Shown: piece by piece, positions 20,301-29,271 of the stretch
How positions within the stretch are numbered: the stretch's first letter is position 1
How the letters are laid out: every line of letters begins with the position of its first letter
Source: Marinobacter sp. DY40_1A1
Lineage (GTDB): Bacteria > Pseudomonadota > Gammaproteobacteria > Pseudomonadales > Oleiphilaceae
Length of the DNA stretch: 64,000 nucleotides
Reading direction: 5' to 3'
Assembly: GCF_016597815.1 (NCBI RefSeq)
Contig: NZ_VCHA01000007.1
Coordinates: forward strand, 1-64,000
The notes under the pieces: generated by a model
Seen by the model: the letters and a program-made list of their open reading frames with translations, nothing else
What the model was told of the DNA's origin: nothing
The model's database searches: none
Program-made: the position numbers and the translations under genes

Positions 20301-20724
20301 AATTGTTACTCAAATTATATTTAGAGCTACTTGAGTTATACCCATCTTCAGGTGCAGATGTATATGAAGATGCCGGCAATGCACCTGTTCCATCCGACTT
20401 AAGAGGTGGTTCATAGGTCACGCTTGGGTTGTACCACATCTTGTTCACATGGGATGAATAGTAGTACGGATAAGATGCGTCTTTGCCATCCTGATAATTT
20501 CTGTTGCCTTTACTCGACTGTATATTGTTGAAACTACTAAGCGCATCCGGCATGTACTCCCAGCCCATAGAACCGGAGTCATCCAGAATAAACATAAGGT
20601 TGGGCCCTACAGCACTCCCGATAAACAGTGGTTCCTGAGCCAAGTCGGGCCGAGCTGAATAACCCGCGGCTGGGAGAATGAGTAAAGCTGTGGACATGAT
20701 AACTTTAAAGTTTAGTGTGCTCAT
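17326..20724 (-). CDS. pilY1: Type IV pilus tip adhesin/assembly protein PilY1
   Basis: Large exported protein (1132 residues) at the pilus tip that acts in adhesion, surface sensing and control of retraction. A signal peptide (about 1-24) is followed by a von Willebrand A-like region with the metal-site motif DDSGSMG (residues 48-54). The C-terminal half is a PilY1 beta-propeller (GSNDGMLHGFNGTETGG) with a calcium loop-like DTTGDYLVDRVYAGDLDGN. Its ATG overlaps the pilX stop (ATGA), showing coupling. Length is close to the Pseudomonas protein. Low-complexity Ser/Tyr-rich segments occur between residues 60 and 160. Confidence 0.95.
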   Translation of the reverse strand: MSTLNFKVIMSTALLILPAAGYSARPDLAQEPLFIGSAVGPNLMFILDDSGSMGWEYMPDALSSFNNIQSSKGNRNYQDGKDASYPYYYSSHVNKMWYNPSVTYEPPLKSDGTGALPASSYTSAPEDGYNSSSSKYNLSNNFRIRSYYVEGGGFYWTFNSSSSCDANPLQAACYNHVSVNDLSAAEKQNFANWYSYYNTRVKASRAGISAAFYGLPTNFRLGWGRINYDDGDENKIDDATNIRAVEEGVREYSSARRKQFLDWLYVAPANGGTPLRRALEGAGRYYERSERAWSDDPEKSVSSTNPVRECRLAYTILMSDGYYNGSDPRSSVYEADDKDGSEITNNRGDSFKYVAGDPFKDGEGKGEGTLADVAMYFWKRDLRTDINNYVPTSNKNPAFWQHMVTYTVGLGVEGSVDPVDAFKAIESGSKVDWWAGSDAENTVNDMLHAAVNGRGGFFSAADPEKFAKELSGTVNAIIAEAGSSTAVEFDVSSFQQGALIFASQFDPNGWTGDLKAAKLGGTNSPVVPDINDAVKNGNGWSARTILDNRDLSADDRVIITYGNGAKGFRWGANLSTAQKNDLKYGSVSDTEAEQRLEYIRGDISLDGTAGWRKRGSRLGSIVNSSPEFVGEPRAIWPDAEPFGSATNRFSDFAASAKSRAPVVYTGSNDGMLHGFNGTETGGNEVLAYIPGFVYNSTDANAGLHFLTDPGYQHRYYVDLEIRQQDIFTKGKKADGTLTSDEDWRSIIVGGGRAGAKGIFALDVTDPTEFTEANAEKIVLWEFAGTDNAKMGYVTQAPVIGLTKWGTDTRWTAFVSNGYNSATASTGFFMLDIEGGMDGTWDNDDVRYVEFKSGGDGLSPLTALDTTGDYLVDRVYAGDLDGNLWVANLSSSGSWASSYNTGSLAQPLFTTQANQAITAAPAVAANKTMPRAGNMPNLMVYFGTGQYLESDDVTSNKTQSVYGVWDKGTSGLTRATLESRSITEGTLTVSGSTTAKVRYSTGGKMDFATAKGWYVDLPVSGERAVVSPQVRGEFLYLNTMIPDQNPCLGGGSGWLMSLGLDGLTPEKRAFLKFGAKVAGYQSSGLPNQSTILGNFRFTPGSNSKDPVDVVEIPPLSGAVVNAGRRGWNELINE

Positions 20725-21290
20725 GGATTTGCTCCTGCCAACCCACCGGGCTGAAATACATAGAAACCCTCGAGTAAGCGCATGCTTGAGCCCGATGGCC
20801 CAGCTGTTCTTACAAGGATGCGTGCATAATCGAATTCTGCGGGACCAGCGCTGCCATACTGGCTGAAATCACGCGGCAGTTGCCCTTGGGAATCCACAAC
20901 AACTTTGCCTTTATATTCAAACATGAATTGCGGATCGACACCGTTCACAGCGGCTCCTTTGATAGCATTTTTGGGATCCCCGGATCCGTCCAAGGCCCAG
21001 GTAGCTGCGCTAAAAGGTGCTGGCACAGTTGTACTGGCAAGGGTCCCATCATAAAACCCGGTCGTTGAGCCAAACGCAGACAGATCAGAAAGCCCATCAA
21101 GCCTTGCTTCGGCTTCGCGCATAGCCGTTTCCGCAATCTCCAGAGCAAACATGCCATCTCTCTGGGCTGTCGACATTCGTTCTTGCATGGTGCTGCCTTG
21201 CATCCCCGAAACCGCGAGGAGTGTCAGTACCAGCAAAATAACAAGGGACAACAACAGTGCCGCACCCTTTTGCTTAATCATCATTCGCAT
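20721..21290 (-). CDS. pilX: Type IV minor pilin PilX
   Basis: Minor pilin with the PilX N-terminus: MRMMIKQKG, then AALLLSLVILLVLTLLAVSG, cut after Gly9. As in other PilX proteins, Ala replaces Phe at position 1 and the conserved Glu5 is absent. The 189-residue protein has the typical SMQGSTMQERM-like stretch (here MQGSTMQERMSTAQ) and the AETAMREAE helix. It lies between pilW (15 bp) and pilY1 (4-bp overlap) and is expected to form the tip complex with PilV, PilW, FimU and PilY1. Confidence 0.93.
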   Translation of the reverse strand: MRMMIKQKGAALLLSLVILLVLTLLAVSGMQGSTMQERMSTAQRDGMFALEIAETAMREAEARLDGLSDLSAFGSTTGFYDGTLASTTVPAPFSAATWALDGSGDPKNAIKGAAVNGVDPQFMFEYKGKVVVDSQGQLPRDFSQYGSAGPAEFDYARILVRTAGPSGSSMRLLEGFYVFQPGGLAGANP

Positions 21291-21305
21291 GTTTATGTTA
21301 CCCCG

Positions 21306-22379
21306 TTAAAACGGATTTCTGAGCGCATTGGTAAATGTATAAACTCTATACATCCGCCGGTCCGCTGCAGTAGTCACTAAGCCCGCGTTGGCAACACAGT
21401 CCTGCCAACCTGGAAAACAATACGTCTGAGCGCTGTCCATAATATTGTCATTTGGCGACGCAACAAGAAGACTCACCTCCACTGCGATTACGTTATCCCA
21501 GTTAGTCCCAGCCGCAGCAGCGCTCCAGCTTTGAACACCTGTCGCCGCAGTACCTTCACCAAACCGTATCTGCATATCTTCAACGCCTGCGACCAACTCA
21601 ACGCTTGCTCCATTTGCCTGCCTCATGAATAACGAGCGCCCACCTCCTGCAGCATTGCCTATGAAATAGGCTTCGCTGTAGGGTTCAAAAATCTCTGTAC
21701 CCCGCCGATAGTCTGCACTCAGGCAGGAACCTGCTGCTGTGCAAGCCGGAGGAGAGTTGCTGCTCAAATCATTTCCGGGGTTACCACCCGCCCCTGCAAT
21801 GGCGCCAGCAGTTATCTGTATGTTGCCGCCAGAGTTGCTTAGCGTAGATATCTGAAATATATCGCCAAGCTCGCAATTCGATATAAAGACCAAATCGTTA
21901 ACTGCAAGGTTACCCGCATCTGTAAGCCTGATGTTGCTGGTCGCGGTTACATCCGCAGCCAGTTGCACGATTGCCCCAGGCCGCCTCACTCCTGTGGCGT
22001 TAAAAAAATCTGTGCCAGCAATCGCTGTACCAGGCCGCTCGGTTCCAGCTGCCGATACACCTAAGGTGGAAAACCCGTGCAATGCCGCATCGTATAAACC
22101 ATCAGATCCATCAAGATTATTAGTAATGCCATTCAACGGAAAACAGCCAAAAAATCCAGCGTTGCGTATTGCTCGGGACAATATATCGGCAGCGATCCGC
22201 CCAGACTCAAGCGCTCTAGCAGAGGCTTCATTGTGCCGAAACGACTGACTATTGGATGTAAAAACCTGAACTAATCCTACGGTTAACAGCGTGCCCAAGA
22301 GCAACGCAATCATCAGCTCGATTAGCGACAATCCTGCTTGCGCTCCGGAAGCGGCTGAAAGTCGATTGAGGCGTTTCAT
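21306..22379 (-). CDS. pilW: Type IV minor pilin PilW
   Basis: Minor pilin of 357 residues. The leader ends in AG before LSLIELMIALLLGTLLTVGL, with Glu5 present. A SRAIRNAGFFGC stretch typical of PilW follows the long helix. The large globular region contains about seven Cys, suggesting disulfides. The ATG directly follows the pilV stop (TAA then ATG), so translation is coupled. Part of the tip-priming minor pilin set. Confidence 0.93.
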   Translation of the reverse strand: MKRLNRLSAASGAQAGLSLIELMIALLLGTLLTVGLVQVFTSNSQSFRHNEASARALESGRIAADILSRAIRNAGFFGCFPLNGITNNLDGSDGLYDAALHGFSTLGVSAAGTERPGTAIAGTDFFNATGVRRPGAIVQLAADVTATSNIRLTDAGNLAVNDLVFISNCELGDIFQISTLSNSGGNIQITAGAIAGAGGNPGNDLSSNSPPACTAAGSCLSADYRRGTEIFEPYSEAYFIGNAAGGGRSLFMRQANGASVELVAGVEDMQIRFGEGTAATGVQSWSAAAAGTNWDNVIAVEVSLLVASPNDNIMDSAQTYCFPGWQDCVANAGLVTTAADRRMYRVYTFTNALRNPF

Positions 22380-22784
22380 TTACAATCTCGCATCCACAGT
22401 GAGTGTTTGGGTGGCCAGGCTGCCGTTCGTAGCAAAGGGATCACGCTCTGTCCATGTTATCTGCACTTGGGCAACGGTTGAGTTTCCGTTCATCGTGACC
22501 GTTACGTCAGCGCCCGAACCAAGGTCCGCCAACATTTGTGTTTTCAATTCCGTCAGTTGACCAGCCGTTAAAGTTACTCCACCGTTTGCCCGCAACCTTT
22601 CAGCAACAGTCTGGGCATACATTGTGGCTTCTGAGCGTAGCGTTGAGTTGACTGTTTGTTGCATGGAAACCAACTGAACACCAGCCACCCCAAGCAAACC
22701 AATTGCAAGCACAAGAACTGCAACTAAAATCTCGATCATGGTAAAACCACGCTGAGGCTTTCGATACAAAAAAGGTTTAATCAT
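22380..22784 (-). CDS. pilV: Type IV minor pilin PilV
   Basis: Minor pilin, 134 residues, with leader MIKPFLYRKPQRG and mature start FTMIEILVAVLVLAIGLLGV. The GLLGVAGVQLVSMQ stretch is characteristic of PilV. A GAGG ribosome site sits 8 nt before the ATG. It is shorter than the Pseudomonas protein and has no Cys in the mature part. It lies 13 bp after fimU and is coupled to pilW. Confidence 0.92.
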   Translation of the reverse strand: MIKPFLYRKPQRGFTMIEILVAVLVLAIGLLGVAGVQLVSMQQTVNSTLRSEATMYAQTVAERLRANGGVTLTAGQLTELKTQMLADLGSGADVTVTMNGNSTVAQVQITWTERDPFATNGSLATQTLTVDARL

Positions 22785-22797
22785 TGCAACGACCTCG

Positions 22798-23256
22798 TTA
22801 TGGACAAGTTATCCGAGCGGACCTGATTTGACCGCCAGCCGTTAGAGTTATCCGGGTTCCATCCTCACCAGACGTACGGCAGATATCAAATTGGGACCCC
22901 CCACTCAGTAGCAACCCTGTAGCGCTAAAACGTGGGTTGGCACCCGTCAGCGTGATCGCATACGCACCTGATGCCCCACCAAAATCACTAATTACAGCCC
23001 CACCACCTGCAGTGACCTGGTAACGTTCAGTAAACGTCGGATTGGGTACAACAGAAACCGCAGCACCTCTTCGCACAGCCTCAGAGCGAGCCATATTTAA
23101 TGCTCCCACGAGGTCGTTATTGGTTGTTGTTAACTGGTTGTTCTGTATCAGCCGGGAGAAATTAGGTATGGCAATTGCTGCCACGACTCCGAGTACCGCC
23201 ATGAGTATGAGAAGCTCTATTATCGTAAACCCACGCTGCGTCGTTGACCTGCGCAT
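22798..23256 (-). CDS. fimU: Type IV minor pilin FimU (GspH type)
   Basis: First gene of the minor-pilin operon. The ATG at 23256 gives a leader MRRSTTQRG and mature start FTIIELLILMAVLGVVAAIA; an AGGGAG site lies 9-10 nt upstream. The frame is open to 23331, but that would run through the ispH terminator. The 152-residue protein has a GspH/FimT domain with ALNMARSEAVRRGAAVSV and a C-terminal Cys pair (FDICRTSG and the final TCP). The name FimU rather than a second FimT is inferred from position upstream of pilV. Confidence 0.87.
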   Translation of the reverse strand: MRRSTTQRGFTIIELLILMAVLGVVAAIAIPNFSRLIQNNQLTTTNNDLVGALNMARSEAVRRGAAVSVVPNPTFTERYQVTAGGGAVISDFGGASGAYAITLTGANPRFSATGLLLSGGSQFDICRTSGEDGTRITLTAGGQIRSARITCP

Positions 23257-23303
23257 GAACCAACTCCCTGAATATTTTTTCATGTTTATAGAATACGAAA
23301 GCA

Positions 23304-23342
23304 CAAAAAAACCGCCAGGCGTTCTCGACAAGTGGCGGTTTA
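23304..23342 (-). terminator. Rho-independent terminator after ispH
   Basis: Perfect 9-bp inverted repeat AAACCGCCA / TGGCGGTTT (23309-23317 and 23333-23341), 15-nt loop, followed on the minus strand by seven T. It ends the ribF-to-ispH transcript just upstream of fimU, so the minor-pilin operon needs its own promoter in the 50 bp beyond, where I see no convincing sigma70 or sigma54 site. Confidence 0.85.
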
Positions 23343-23384
23343 GAAAGGACGAGCGGTAACCAGGAGTTCAGTTCGTGAAACCCA

Positions 23385-24341
23385 TCACACGTTCACCGCA
23401 TCAATCCGCAACTCCTTAGGCATAGAAAAAACAATATTCTCCTCCCGCCCCGCAATCTCCTCTGGCACATCACCCCCAAGATCCCGTAAGCGGGCAATCA
23501 CATCATTTACGAGTACTTCGGGGGCAGAGGCTCCAGCAGTTACGCCAACGGACTTCTTGCCTTCCAGCCATTGCGGATCAATCTGGGAGGCTTCGTCGAT
23601 TAAATAGGCAGGTGTACCCATGCGTTCCGCCAGTTCGCGCAAGCGGTTGGAATTCGAGCTGTTGGGGGAGCCAACCACCAACATCAGGTCGCAGTCGCCA
23701 GCCAATTGCTTTACAGCATCCTGGCGGTTCTGGGTGGCGTAGCAGATGTCGTCTTTGCGCGGGCCTTCGATCAGCGGGAATCTTTCACGCAGGGCGTCGA
23801 TGACGCGGGCGGTATCGTCCATGGAGAGGGTTGTCTGGGTAACGTAGGAGACGTGGGCCGGGTCTTTTACTTCCAGCTTTGATACGTCTTCTTCGTTCTC
23901 CACCAGGTAGATATCGCCGCCGGTACTGTGATCGTACTGGCCCATGGTGCCTTCGACTTCCGGGTGACCGTGGTGGCCGATGAGCACGCACTCGCGGCCG
24001 TCGCGGCTGTAGCGCATTACTTCCATGTGTACTTTGGTGACCAGCGGGCAAGTTGCGTCGAACACTTTGAGGCCCCGGCGCGCTGCTTCGTTCTGCACGG
24101 CCTGGGATACGCCGTGGGCACTGAAGATGACCAGTTTGTCGTCTGGCACTTCGTCCAGCTCGTCCACAAAGATGGCACCGCGGTTGCGGAGGTTATTGAC
24201 CACAAACTTGTTGTGTACCACCTCATGGCGAACGTAAATAGGCGCACCGAACACATCGAGGGCGCGATTTACGATCTCGATGGCGCGGTCTACGCCTGCA
24301 CAAAAGCCACGGGGGTTTGCCAATCTTATCTGCATAGTCAA
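23385..24341 (-). CDS. ispH: 4-hydroxy-3-methylbut-2-enyl diphosphate reductase
   Basis: Last step of the MEP isoprenoid pathway, making IPP and DMAPP with a 4Fe-4S cluster. The 318-residue protein has the three cluster Cys in [24 protein letters not shown] and [11 protein letters not shown], the HGV motif in FSAHGVSQ and the catalytic TQTTLS. Its start overlaps the fkpB stop (ATGA). It supplies precursors to IspB, also encoded in this window. Confidence 0.97.
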   Translation of the reverse strand: MTMQIRLANPRGFCAGVDRAIEIVNRALDVFGAPIYVRHEVVHNKFVVNNLRNRGAIFVDELDEVPDDKLVIFSAHGVSQAVQNEAARRGLKVFDATCPLVTKVHMEVMRYSRDGRECVLIGHHGHPEVEGTMGQYDHSTGGDIYLVENEEDVSKLEVKDPAHVSYVTQTTLSMDDTARVIDALRERFPLIEGPRKDDICYATQNRQDAVKQLAGDCDLMLVVGSPNSSNSNRLRELAERMGTPAYLIDEASQIDPQWLEGKKSVGVTAGASAPEVLVNDVIARLRDLGGDVPEEIAGREENIVFSMPKELRIDAVNV

Positions 24342-24790
24342 TGCGCCTGCCCTGCCGGTTCTACGTCAATTACTTCCACATCGAAGGTCAGTGTACGCCC
24401 CGATAGCGGGTGATTGAAGTCCACCTCCACTTCGTCGCCCTCCACACGGCTGACAACACCAGGCAGTTCCTGCTGGCGCGCGTCGGCAAAGGAGATCATC
24501 ACCCCCGGCTCCAGCACCATATCGGCGCTGAACTCGTGTCGTTTGAAGGTTTGTACGTTATTCGGATTGCGCTGACCAAACGCCTTTTCTGGCGGCACCT
24601 GGTAACTGGCCTTGTCGCCGGCTTTCATGCCCATCAGGTAGGCTTCAAAGTTCTCAGGCAGATTTTCATCTCCGATTTCCAGAGAAGCCGGATCTTTGTC
24701 GAAGGTGGTATCAATCACTTCGCCACTTTCAAACTTGAGCGCGAAGTGCAGGGTTACGCGGGTACCTTTATCTACAGGCAGTTCTTTCAT
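24338..24790 (-). CDS. fkpB: FKBP-type peptidyl-prolyl isomerase, SlpA-like
   Basis: Proline isomerase/chaperone of the SlpA subfamily. The 150 residues show the split FKBP fold: [21 protein letters not shown], then an inserted flap with [15 protein letters not shown], and [18 protein letters not shown] at the end. It lies between lspA (5 bp) and ispH (4-bp overlap), the usual location in Pseudomonas-like genomes. Substrates are unknown. Confidence 0.93.
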   Translation of the reverse strand: MKELPVDKGTRVTLHFALKFESGEVIDTTFDKDPASLEIGDENLPENFEAYLMGMKAGDKASYQVPPEKAFGQRNPNNVQTFKRHEFSADMVLEPGVMISFADARQQELPGVVSRVEGDEVEVDFNHPLSGRTLTFDVEVIDVEPAGQAH

Positions 24791-24795
24791 GGGCT

Positions 24796-25308
24796 TTATT
24801 CACTCCCGTTCGCAGGCGTGCCGGAATCAGCGGGCTTGCGAAACATATCAAGAATCATCATGGCAGCACCTATGGTAATGGCGGTGTCAGCCAGATTAAA
24901 TGCGGGAAAGTGCCAGTCCTGCCAATAGAAATGCAGGAAGTCGACCACGTAGCCGTGCACTACTCGATCGTACACGTTGCCAAGCGCGCCGCCCAGTATC
25001 AAAACGATGGCGATGGCGGTCCAGGTTTCATGGCGCTGGAGGTTTTTCAACCAACCTACCAATACCACACTGACAACCAGCGCCAACGTCACAAAGAACC
25101 AGCGTTGCCAGCCAGCGGCACCCGCGAGAAAACTGAACGCCGCTCCGGTGTTGTGCAGCAGCGTGAGGTTGAACATGGGGACAACAGGCACCGGATTGCC
25201 GTAAGTCAGCATGGCCGTAGCCATGGCTTTGGTGCCAAGATCGATTACGATCACCAGCACTGCCAGCCAGAGCCACTTGAGCTTTGTTCCTGTTACCTGC
25301 TCATTCAT
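24796..25308 (-). CDS. lspA: Lipoprotein signal peptidase (signal peptidase II)
   Basis: Inner-membrane aspartic protease that removes signal peptides from prolipoproteins such as BamD. Four membrane helices are visible, and the two catalytic Asp are in NVYDRVVHG and [11 protein letters not shown]; the [12 protein letters not shown] motif is also present. The ATG at 25308 (MNEQVTG, 170 residues) has a GGAT site 8 nt away. An ATG at 25320 overlapping the ileS stop is the alternative. Part of ribF-ileS-lspA-fkpB-ispH. Confidence 0.95.
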   Translation of the reverse strand: MNEQVTGTKLKWLWLAVLVIVIDLGTKAMATAMLTYGNPVPVVPMFNLTLLHNTGAAFSFLAGAAGWQRWFFVTLALVVSVVLVGWLKNLQRHETWTAIAIVLILGGALGNVYDRVVHGYVVDFLHFYWQDWHFPAFNLADTAITIGAAMMILDMFRKPADSGTPANGSE

Positions 25309-25319
25309 TGCCGCATCCA

Positions 25320-28139
25320 TCAAGCAAACGAGCGGGTTTCGCCCGTTCCTTCCACATTGGTGATGCAGCGGCCACACAAGTCTTTGTGCTCGGCATGGCT
25401 GCCTACATCTTCACGGTGGTGCCAGCAGCGCTCACACTTGGCATGGGAAGCCGGAGTTACCTTCACGCGCAGGCCTTCGTAGCTGGTCATTTCAGCACCT
25501 TCAGCTTCCGACACCGGCCTTACGGTGGCTTCGGAGGTAATCAGCACAAAGCGCAGTTCGTCGCCCAGGAACTCCAGATCAGCGGCCAGATCGCCTTCAC
25601 AATAGAGGGTGACTTCAGCGCTCAGAGAGCCTTTGATTTCGCCCCGGGCACGGGCTTCTTCCATGCACTTGTTGACGGCTTCCTTGATACCGAATATCCG
25701 ACGCCAGTAGTCACGGCCCAGCTCGGCATCTTCCGGTAATGCTGTGAGGCCTTCATACCAGGTTTCGTAGAACACGGTCTCGCCGCGCTCACCTGGCAGG
25801 TGCTGCCAGATTTCATCGGCGGTGAAGCTCAGGATGGGTGCGATCCAGCGCACCAGCGCTTCAGCAACGTGATACAGCGCCGTTTGGCATGAGCGACGGG
25901 CCAGGCTGTCTGCTTGTGTGGTGTACTGGCGATCTTTGATGATATCCAGGTAAAATCCACCCAGTGTAGCTTCACAGAAGCTGTATACCTTCTGATAGAT
26001 CCGCAGGAAGGCGTAATTCTGGTAGTCCTCATGGAGCTCGTTCTGCAGCTGCAGCGCGCGATCCACCATCCAGCGATCCAGCGCAATCATATCCTCCGGC
26101 GCAACCATATGTTGCTTGGGATCAAAGCCGGTGAGGTTGCTCAGCAGGAAGCGCGAAGTGTTACGAATACGGCGATATCCGTCTGCAGTCTGACGCAGGA
26201 TATCCTTGGACACCGTCATTTCACCACTGTAGTCGGTTGCTGAAACCCACAAGCGCAGAATGTCGGCACCCAGCTCGTTCATAACTTCCTGAGGCGCGAT
26301 CACGTTGCCCATTGACTTGGACATCTTCAGGCCTTTGCCGTCCACCGTGAAGCCGTGGGTCAGCACCTGCTTATAGGGCGCGACACCATTCATGGCGATG
26401 GAGGTCTTCAATGATGACTGGAACCAGCCACGGTGCTGATCCGAACCCTCCAGATACATATCCGCCGGGAACTGTCCCAGTTCCGGGCGCACGCGCAGAA
26501 CGGAGTCGTGGGTCACACCGGAATCGAACCACACATCCAACGTGTCCGTCACTTTCTCGTAGTTATCCGCCTCTTCACCCAGCAGCTCGCGCGCATCGAT
26601 CTCATACCAGGCATCAATGCCGTCGGTTTCGATAGCCTGAGCCACTTTTTCGATCAGGTTTTGAGTATCCGGGTGCAGCTCCTGTGTTTCCTTGTGGATA
26701 AACAGGGTGATCGGTACGCCCCAGGTGCGCTGACGCGAGATACACCAGTCAGGAGATTGCTGGAACATACCCTCAATACGGTTTTGCCCCCAGGCCGGCA
26801 CCCAGCGCACGCCCTTGATAGCTTCCAGTGCATCTGCGCGGAGGTTTTCTTTCTCCATACTGATAAACCACTGCGGCGTGGCACGGTAGATCAGTGGTGT
26901 TTTGGTGCGCCAGCAGTGGGGGAAGCTGTGACGGAATTTTTCCTTCCGCACCAGCTTGCCTTCACGCGCTAGTGCGTCGCAGACGGGCTCATCGGCCTTA
27001 TAAACATGAATACCTGCAAACTCGCCAGTCGCACTGGTGTAGGTGCCGTCGGCCTGAACCATGCTCAGTGTGCCGATGCCATAGGTTTTGCCAACCACGA
27101 AGTCTTCCATGCCGTGATCAGGTGCCGTATGAACGGCTCCGGTACCGGCATCGATCGAGACGTGGTCACCCAGAATCGCAGGCACCTGTTTGTCGTAGAT
27201 CGGGTGATGCAGAGCCAGGTGTTCAAGGTTCGTACCGAGGCAGTGGCCCAGCACTTCGTATTTTTCGATTTCCCAGCGTGCCATGATGCCTTCGACCATG
27301 GCGGAAGCCAGAATCATCCGCTCGGGGCCGTTGCCTGCGTCAACCTGCACCAGTGCATAGTCCAGATCTGCATTGAGAGACACCGCTTGGTTAGCCGGAA
27401 TAGTCCAGGGTGTGGTGGTCCAGATCACCACGGACACATCACCTTCGCCTTTGTCCGTTGCAAAAAGCGACAGGGCTTTGGCCTGGTCGACGGCGGTAAA
27501 GCGCACATCAATCTGGGTTGAGGTTTTGTCCTGGTACTCCACTTCGGCTTCTGCCAGCGCGGACTGACCCACCACACTCCAGTAAACCGGTTTGAAGCCA
27601 CGAACCACATGCCCCTTGGCGACGATCTTGCCCAGCGCACGCACAATGCCGGCTTCCACTTTCGGATCCATGGTGAGGTAGGGCTTATCCCACTCACCCA
27701 TGATGCCAAGGCGGATAAAGTCGGCTTTCTGGCCGGCAATCTGCTTGGTGGCGTAATCGCGGCAGGCCTGGCGGAAGGTTTTGTGGTCGACCTTCACACC
27801 GGCTTTGCCGATTTCCTGTTCAACCTTGTGCTCAATCGGCAGACCGTGGCAATCCCAACCCGGCACATAGGGCGCATCAAAGCCCATGAAACCGCGGGAT
27901 TTGACGATCATGTCTTTCAGAATCTTGTTGACCGCGTGACCAATATGAATGCTGCCGTTGGCGTAAGGAGGGCCATCATGAAGGATGAACTTGTCACGCC
28001 CTTCGCGCTGCTTGCGCAGATTGGCGTATACGTTCAGATCCTGCCACCGCTTGAGCATTTCAGGCTCGCGATTGGCCAGGTTACCACGCATGGGAAACGC
28101 GGTTTCCGGCAGATTCAGAGTGTGCTTATAGTCGCTCAT
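25320..28139 (-). CDS. ileS: Isoleucyl-tRNA synthetase
   Basis: Charges tRNA-Ile, with editing of valine. The 939-residue class I synthetase has the HIGH motif in [13 protein letters not shown] (about 58-70), the CP1 editing domain with [13 protein letters not shown] and [12 protein letters not shown], and KMSKS in [10 protein letters not shown] (about 604-613). The C-terminal zinc ribbon has [12 protein letters not shown] and CGRCITNV. It lies 49 bp after ribF and overlaps or abuts lspA. Confidence 0.98.
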   Translation of the reverse strand: MSDYKHTLNLPETAFPMRGNLANREPEMLKRWQDLNVYANLRKQREGRDKFILHDGPPYANGSIHIGHAVNKILKDMIVKSRGFMGFDAPYVPGWDCHGLPIEHKVEQEIGKAGVKVDHKTFRQACRDYATKQIAGQKADFIRLGIMGEWDKPYLTMDPKVEAGIVRALGKIVAKGHVVRGFKPVYWSVVGQSALAEAEVEYQDKTSTQIDVRFTAVDQAKALSLFATDKGEGDVSVVIWTTTPWTIPANQAVSLNADLDYALVQVDAGNGPERMILASAMVEGIMARWEIEKYEVLGHCLGTNLEHLALHHPIYDKQVPAILGDHVSIDAGTGAVHTAPDHGMEDFVVGKTYGIGTLSMVQADGTYTSATGEFAGIHVYKADEPVCDALAREGKLVRKEKFRHSFPHCWRTKTPLIYRATPQWFISMEKENLRADALEAIKGVRWVPAWGQNRIEGMFQQSPDWCISRQRTWGVPITLFIHKETQELHPDTQNLIEKVAQAIETDGIDAWYEIDARELLGEEADNYEKVTDTLDVWFDSGVTHDSVLRVRPELGQFPADMYLEGSDQHRGWFQSSLKTSIAMNGVAPYKQVLTHGFTVDGKGLKMSKSMGNVIAPQEVMNELGADILRLWVSATDYSGEMTVSKDILRQTADGYRRIRNTSRFLLSNLTGFDPKQHMVAPEDMIALDRWMVDRALQLQNELHEDYQNYAFLRIYQKVYSFCEATLGGFYLDIIKDRQYTTQADSLARRSCQTALYHVAEALVRWIAPILSFTADEIWQHLPGERGETVFYETWYEGLTALPEDAELGRDYWRRIFGIKEAVNKCMEEARARGEIKGSLSAEVTLYCEGDLAADLEFLGDELRFVLITSEATVRPVSEAEGAEMTSYEGLRVKVTPASHAKCERCWHHREDVGSHAEHKDLCGRCITNVEGTGETRSFA

Positions 28140-28188
28140 GGTTTGTGTGCGTACTCTTCAGGTCAGTTTGTTTGGTCTGCTTATGTAT

Positions 28189-29166
28189 TCAATTCGGATC
28201 GGTGATGCTTTTCCCGGGGTGTTCGGCCAACCAGGCTCTAGCGGCATCAAAATCTTTGGCTATCTGCGCTTTTAGCGCGTCGATGGACTCAAACTTCTCT
28301 TCATTCCGCAGTCCGTGGCGGAAAACAACATCCATTCGTTGGCCGTAAAGTGTGCCAGCAAAGTCTAACAGGTGCACTTCCAGCGCAGGCTGCTTGCCAT
28401 CCACTGTTGGGCGCAGGCCGATATTGGCAACGCCGTCCTGCTTCTGTCCGTTTCCAAGCGTAACACCAACCACATACACACCGCGCAACGCAGGCATCTG
28501 GCGGAGCAGGATATTTGCCGTGGGCGAACCAATTTGCCGGCCCAACTGCCGCCCGTAAACCACCCTGCCCTGAATATGGTACGGGCGTCCCAGCAAAGCC
28601 TCGGCTTTTTCCAACTGGTTCTCCAGTAGCAGGTTACGGATTCGGGTGCTGCTTATACGTTCGCCAGCAACGGTTACGGTGCGGGTGTTTTCCACTGAAA
28701 AACCGGCGGCTTTACCCACCTTCTCCAGGAGCGCGAAATCCCCGGCCCGATCACAGCCAAAGCGGAAGTCATCGCCGACAACAAGGTGGCGCACCGCGAG
28801 GCCATCAATAAGCACATCGTCGATGAAACCCATGCCGGAATAGCTGCGAAAGGTTCCATCAAACCTCAGGCAGAGTACTATATCTATACCCGCCGCACGC
28901 AGGGCTTCAAACTTTTGCCGAAACCCCATTAACCGGGGAGGCGCTTCCATTCCCTGAAAGAATTCCCGTGGCTGAGGCTCGAATATCATTACGACCGAAG
29001 GCAGGCTCAACGCATTTGCCTTGTTTTTTACCTGGTCGATAATGGTTTGATGGCCCAGATGAACGCCATCAAAGTTGCCAATTGTGGCAACACAGCCTTG
29101 TGCCAGCGGGGAATCCGCTTGCCTTGAAAGCATTTTCAGGTTGGTCAGGCCCCGGATCAGACGCAT
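28189..29166 (-). CDS. ribF: Bifunctional riboflavin kinase/FAD synthetase
   Basis: Converts riboflavin to FMN and FMN to FAD. The 325-residue protein has the N-terminal nucleotidyltransferase motif GNFDGVHLGHQ and ISSTRIRNLL, and the C-terminal kinase domain with PTANILL and NIGLRPTVDG. The ATG at 29166 (MRLIRGLTNL) follows an AAGG site; an upstream ATG at 29208 adds residues unlike the family. It is the first gene of the operon that runs to ispH and has a promoter at 29242-29271. Confidence 0.96.
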   Translation of the reverse strand: MRLIRGLTNLKMLSRQADSPLAQGCVATIGNFDGVHLGHQTIIDQVKNKANALSLPSVVMIFEPQPREFFQGMEAPPRLMGFRQKFEALRAAGIDIVLCLRFDGTFRSYSGMGFIDDVLIDGLAVRHLVVGDDFRFGCDRAGDFALLEKVGKAAGFSVENTRTVTVAGERISSTRIRNLLLENQLEKAEALLGRPYHIQGRVVYGRQLGRQIGSPTANILLRQMPALRGVYVVGVTLGNGQKQDGVANIGLRPTVDGKQPALEVHLLDFAGTLYGQRMDVVFRHGLRNEEKFESIDALKAQIAKDFDAARAWLAEHPGKSITDPN

Positions 29167-29241
29167 GCAATGCGAACCTTCATTTGCCAAGTGGCTTTGC
29201 GCGCTCAATCAATGCGCAAAGCGCTGGTGAGAAAACGCGCG

Positions 29242-29271
29242 ATTATACCTTACCTCTGGCGAAAATGTCTT
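29242..29271 (-). promoter_or_regulatory. Sigma70 promoter of the ribF-ileS-lspA-fkpB-ispH operon
   Basis: Minus strand: -10 TATAAT (29242-29247, perfect), 18-bp spacer, -35 AAGACA (29266-29271, 4 of 6). It overlaps the 3' end of murJ. Start expected near 29235, about 70 nt before ribF. Confidence 0.7.

Noticed and set aside
23300..23325. Sigma54-like GG/GC pair before fimU
   Set aside because: TGGC and TTG-like elements occur but the spacing to GC is wrong, and the sequence is explained by the ispH terminator.
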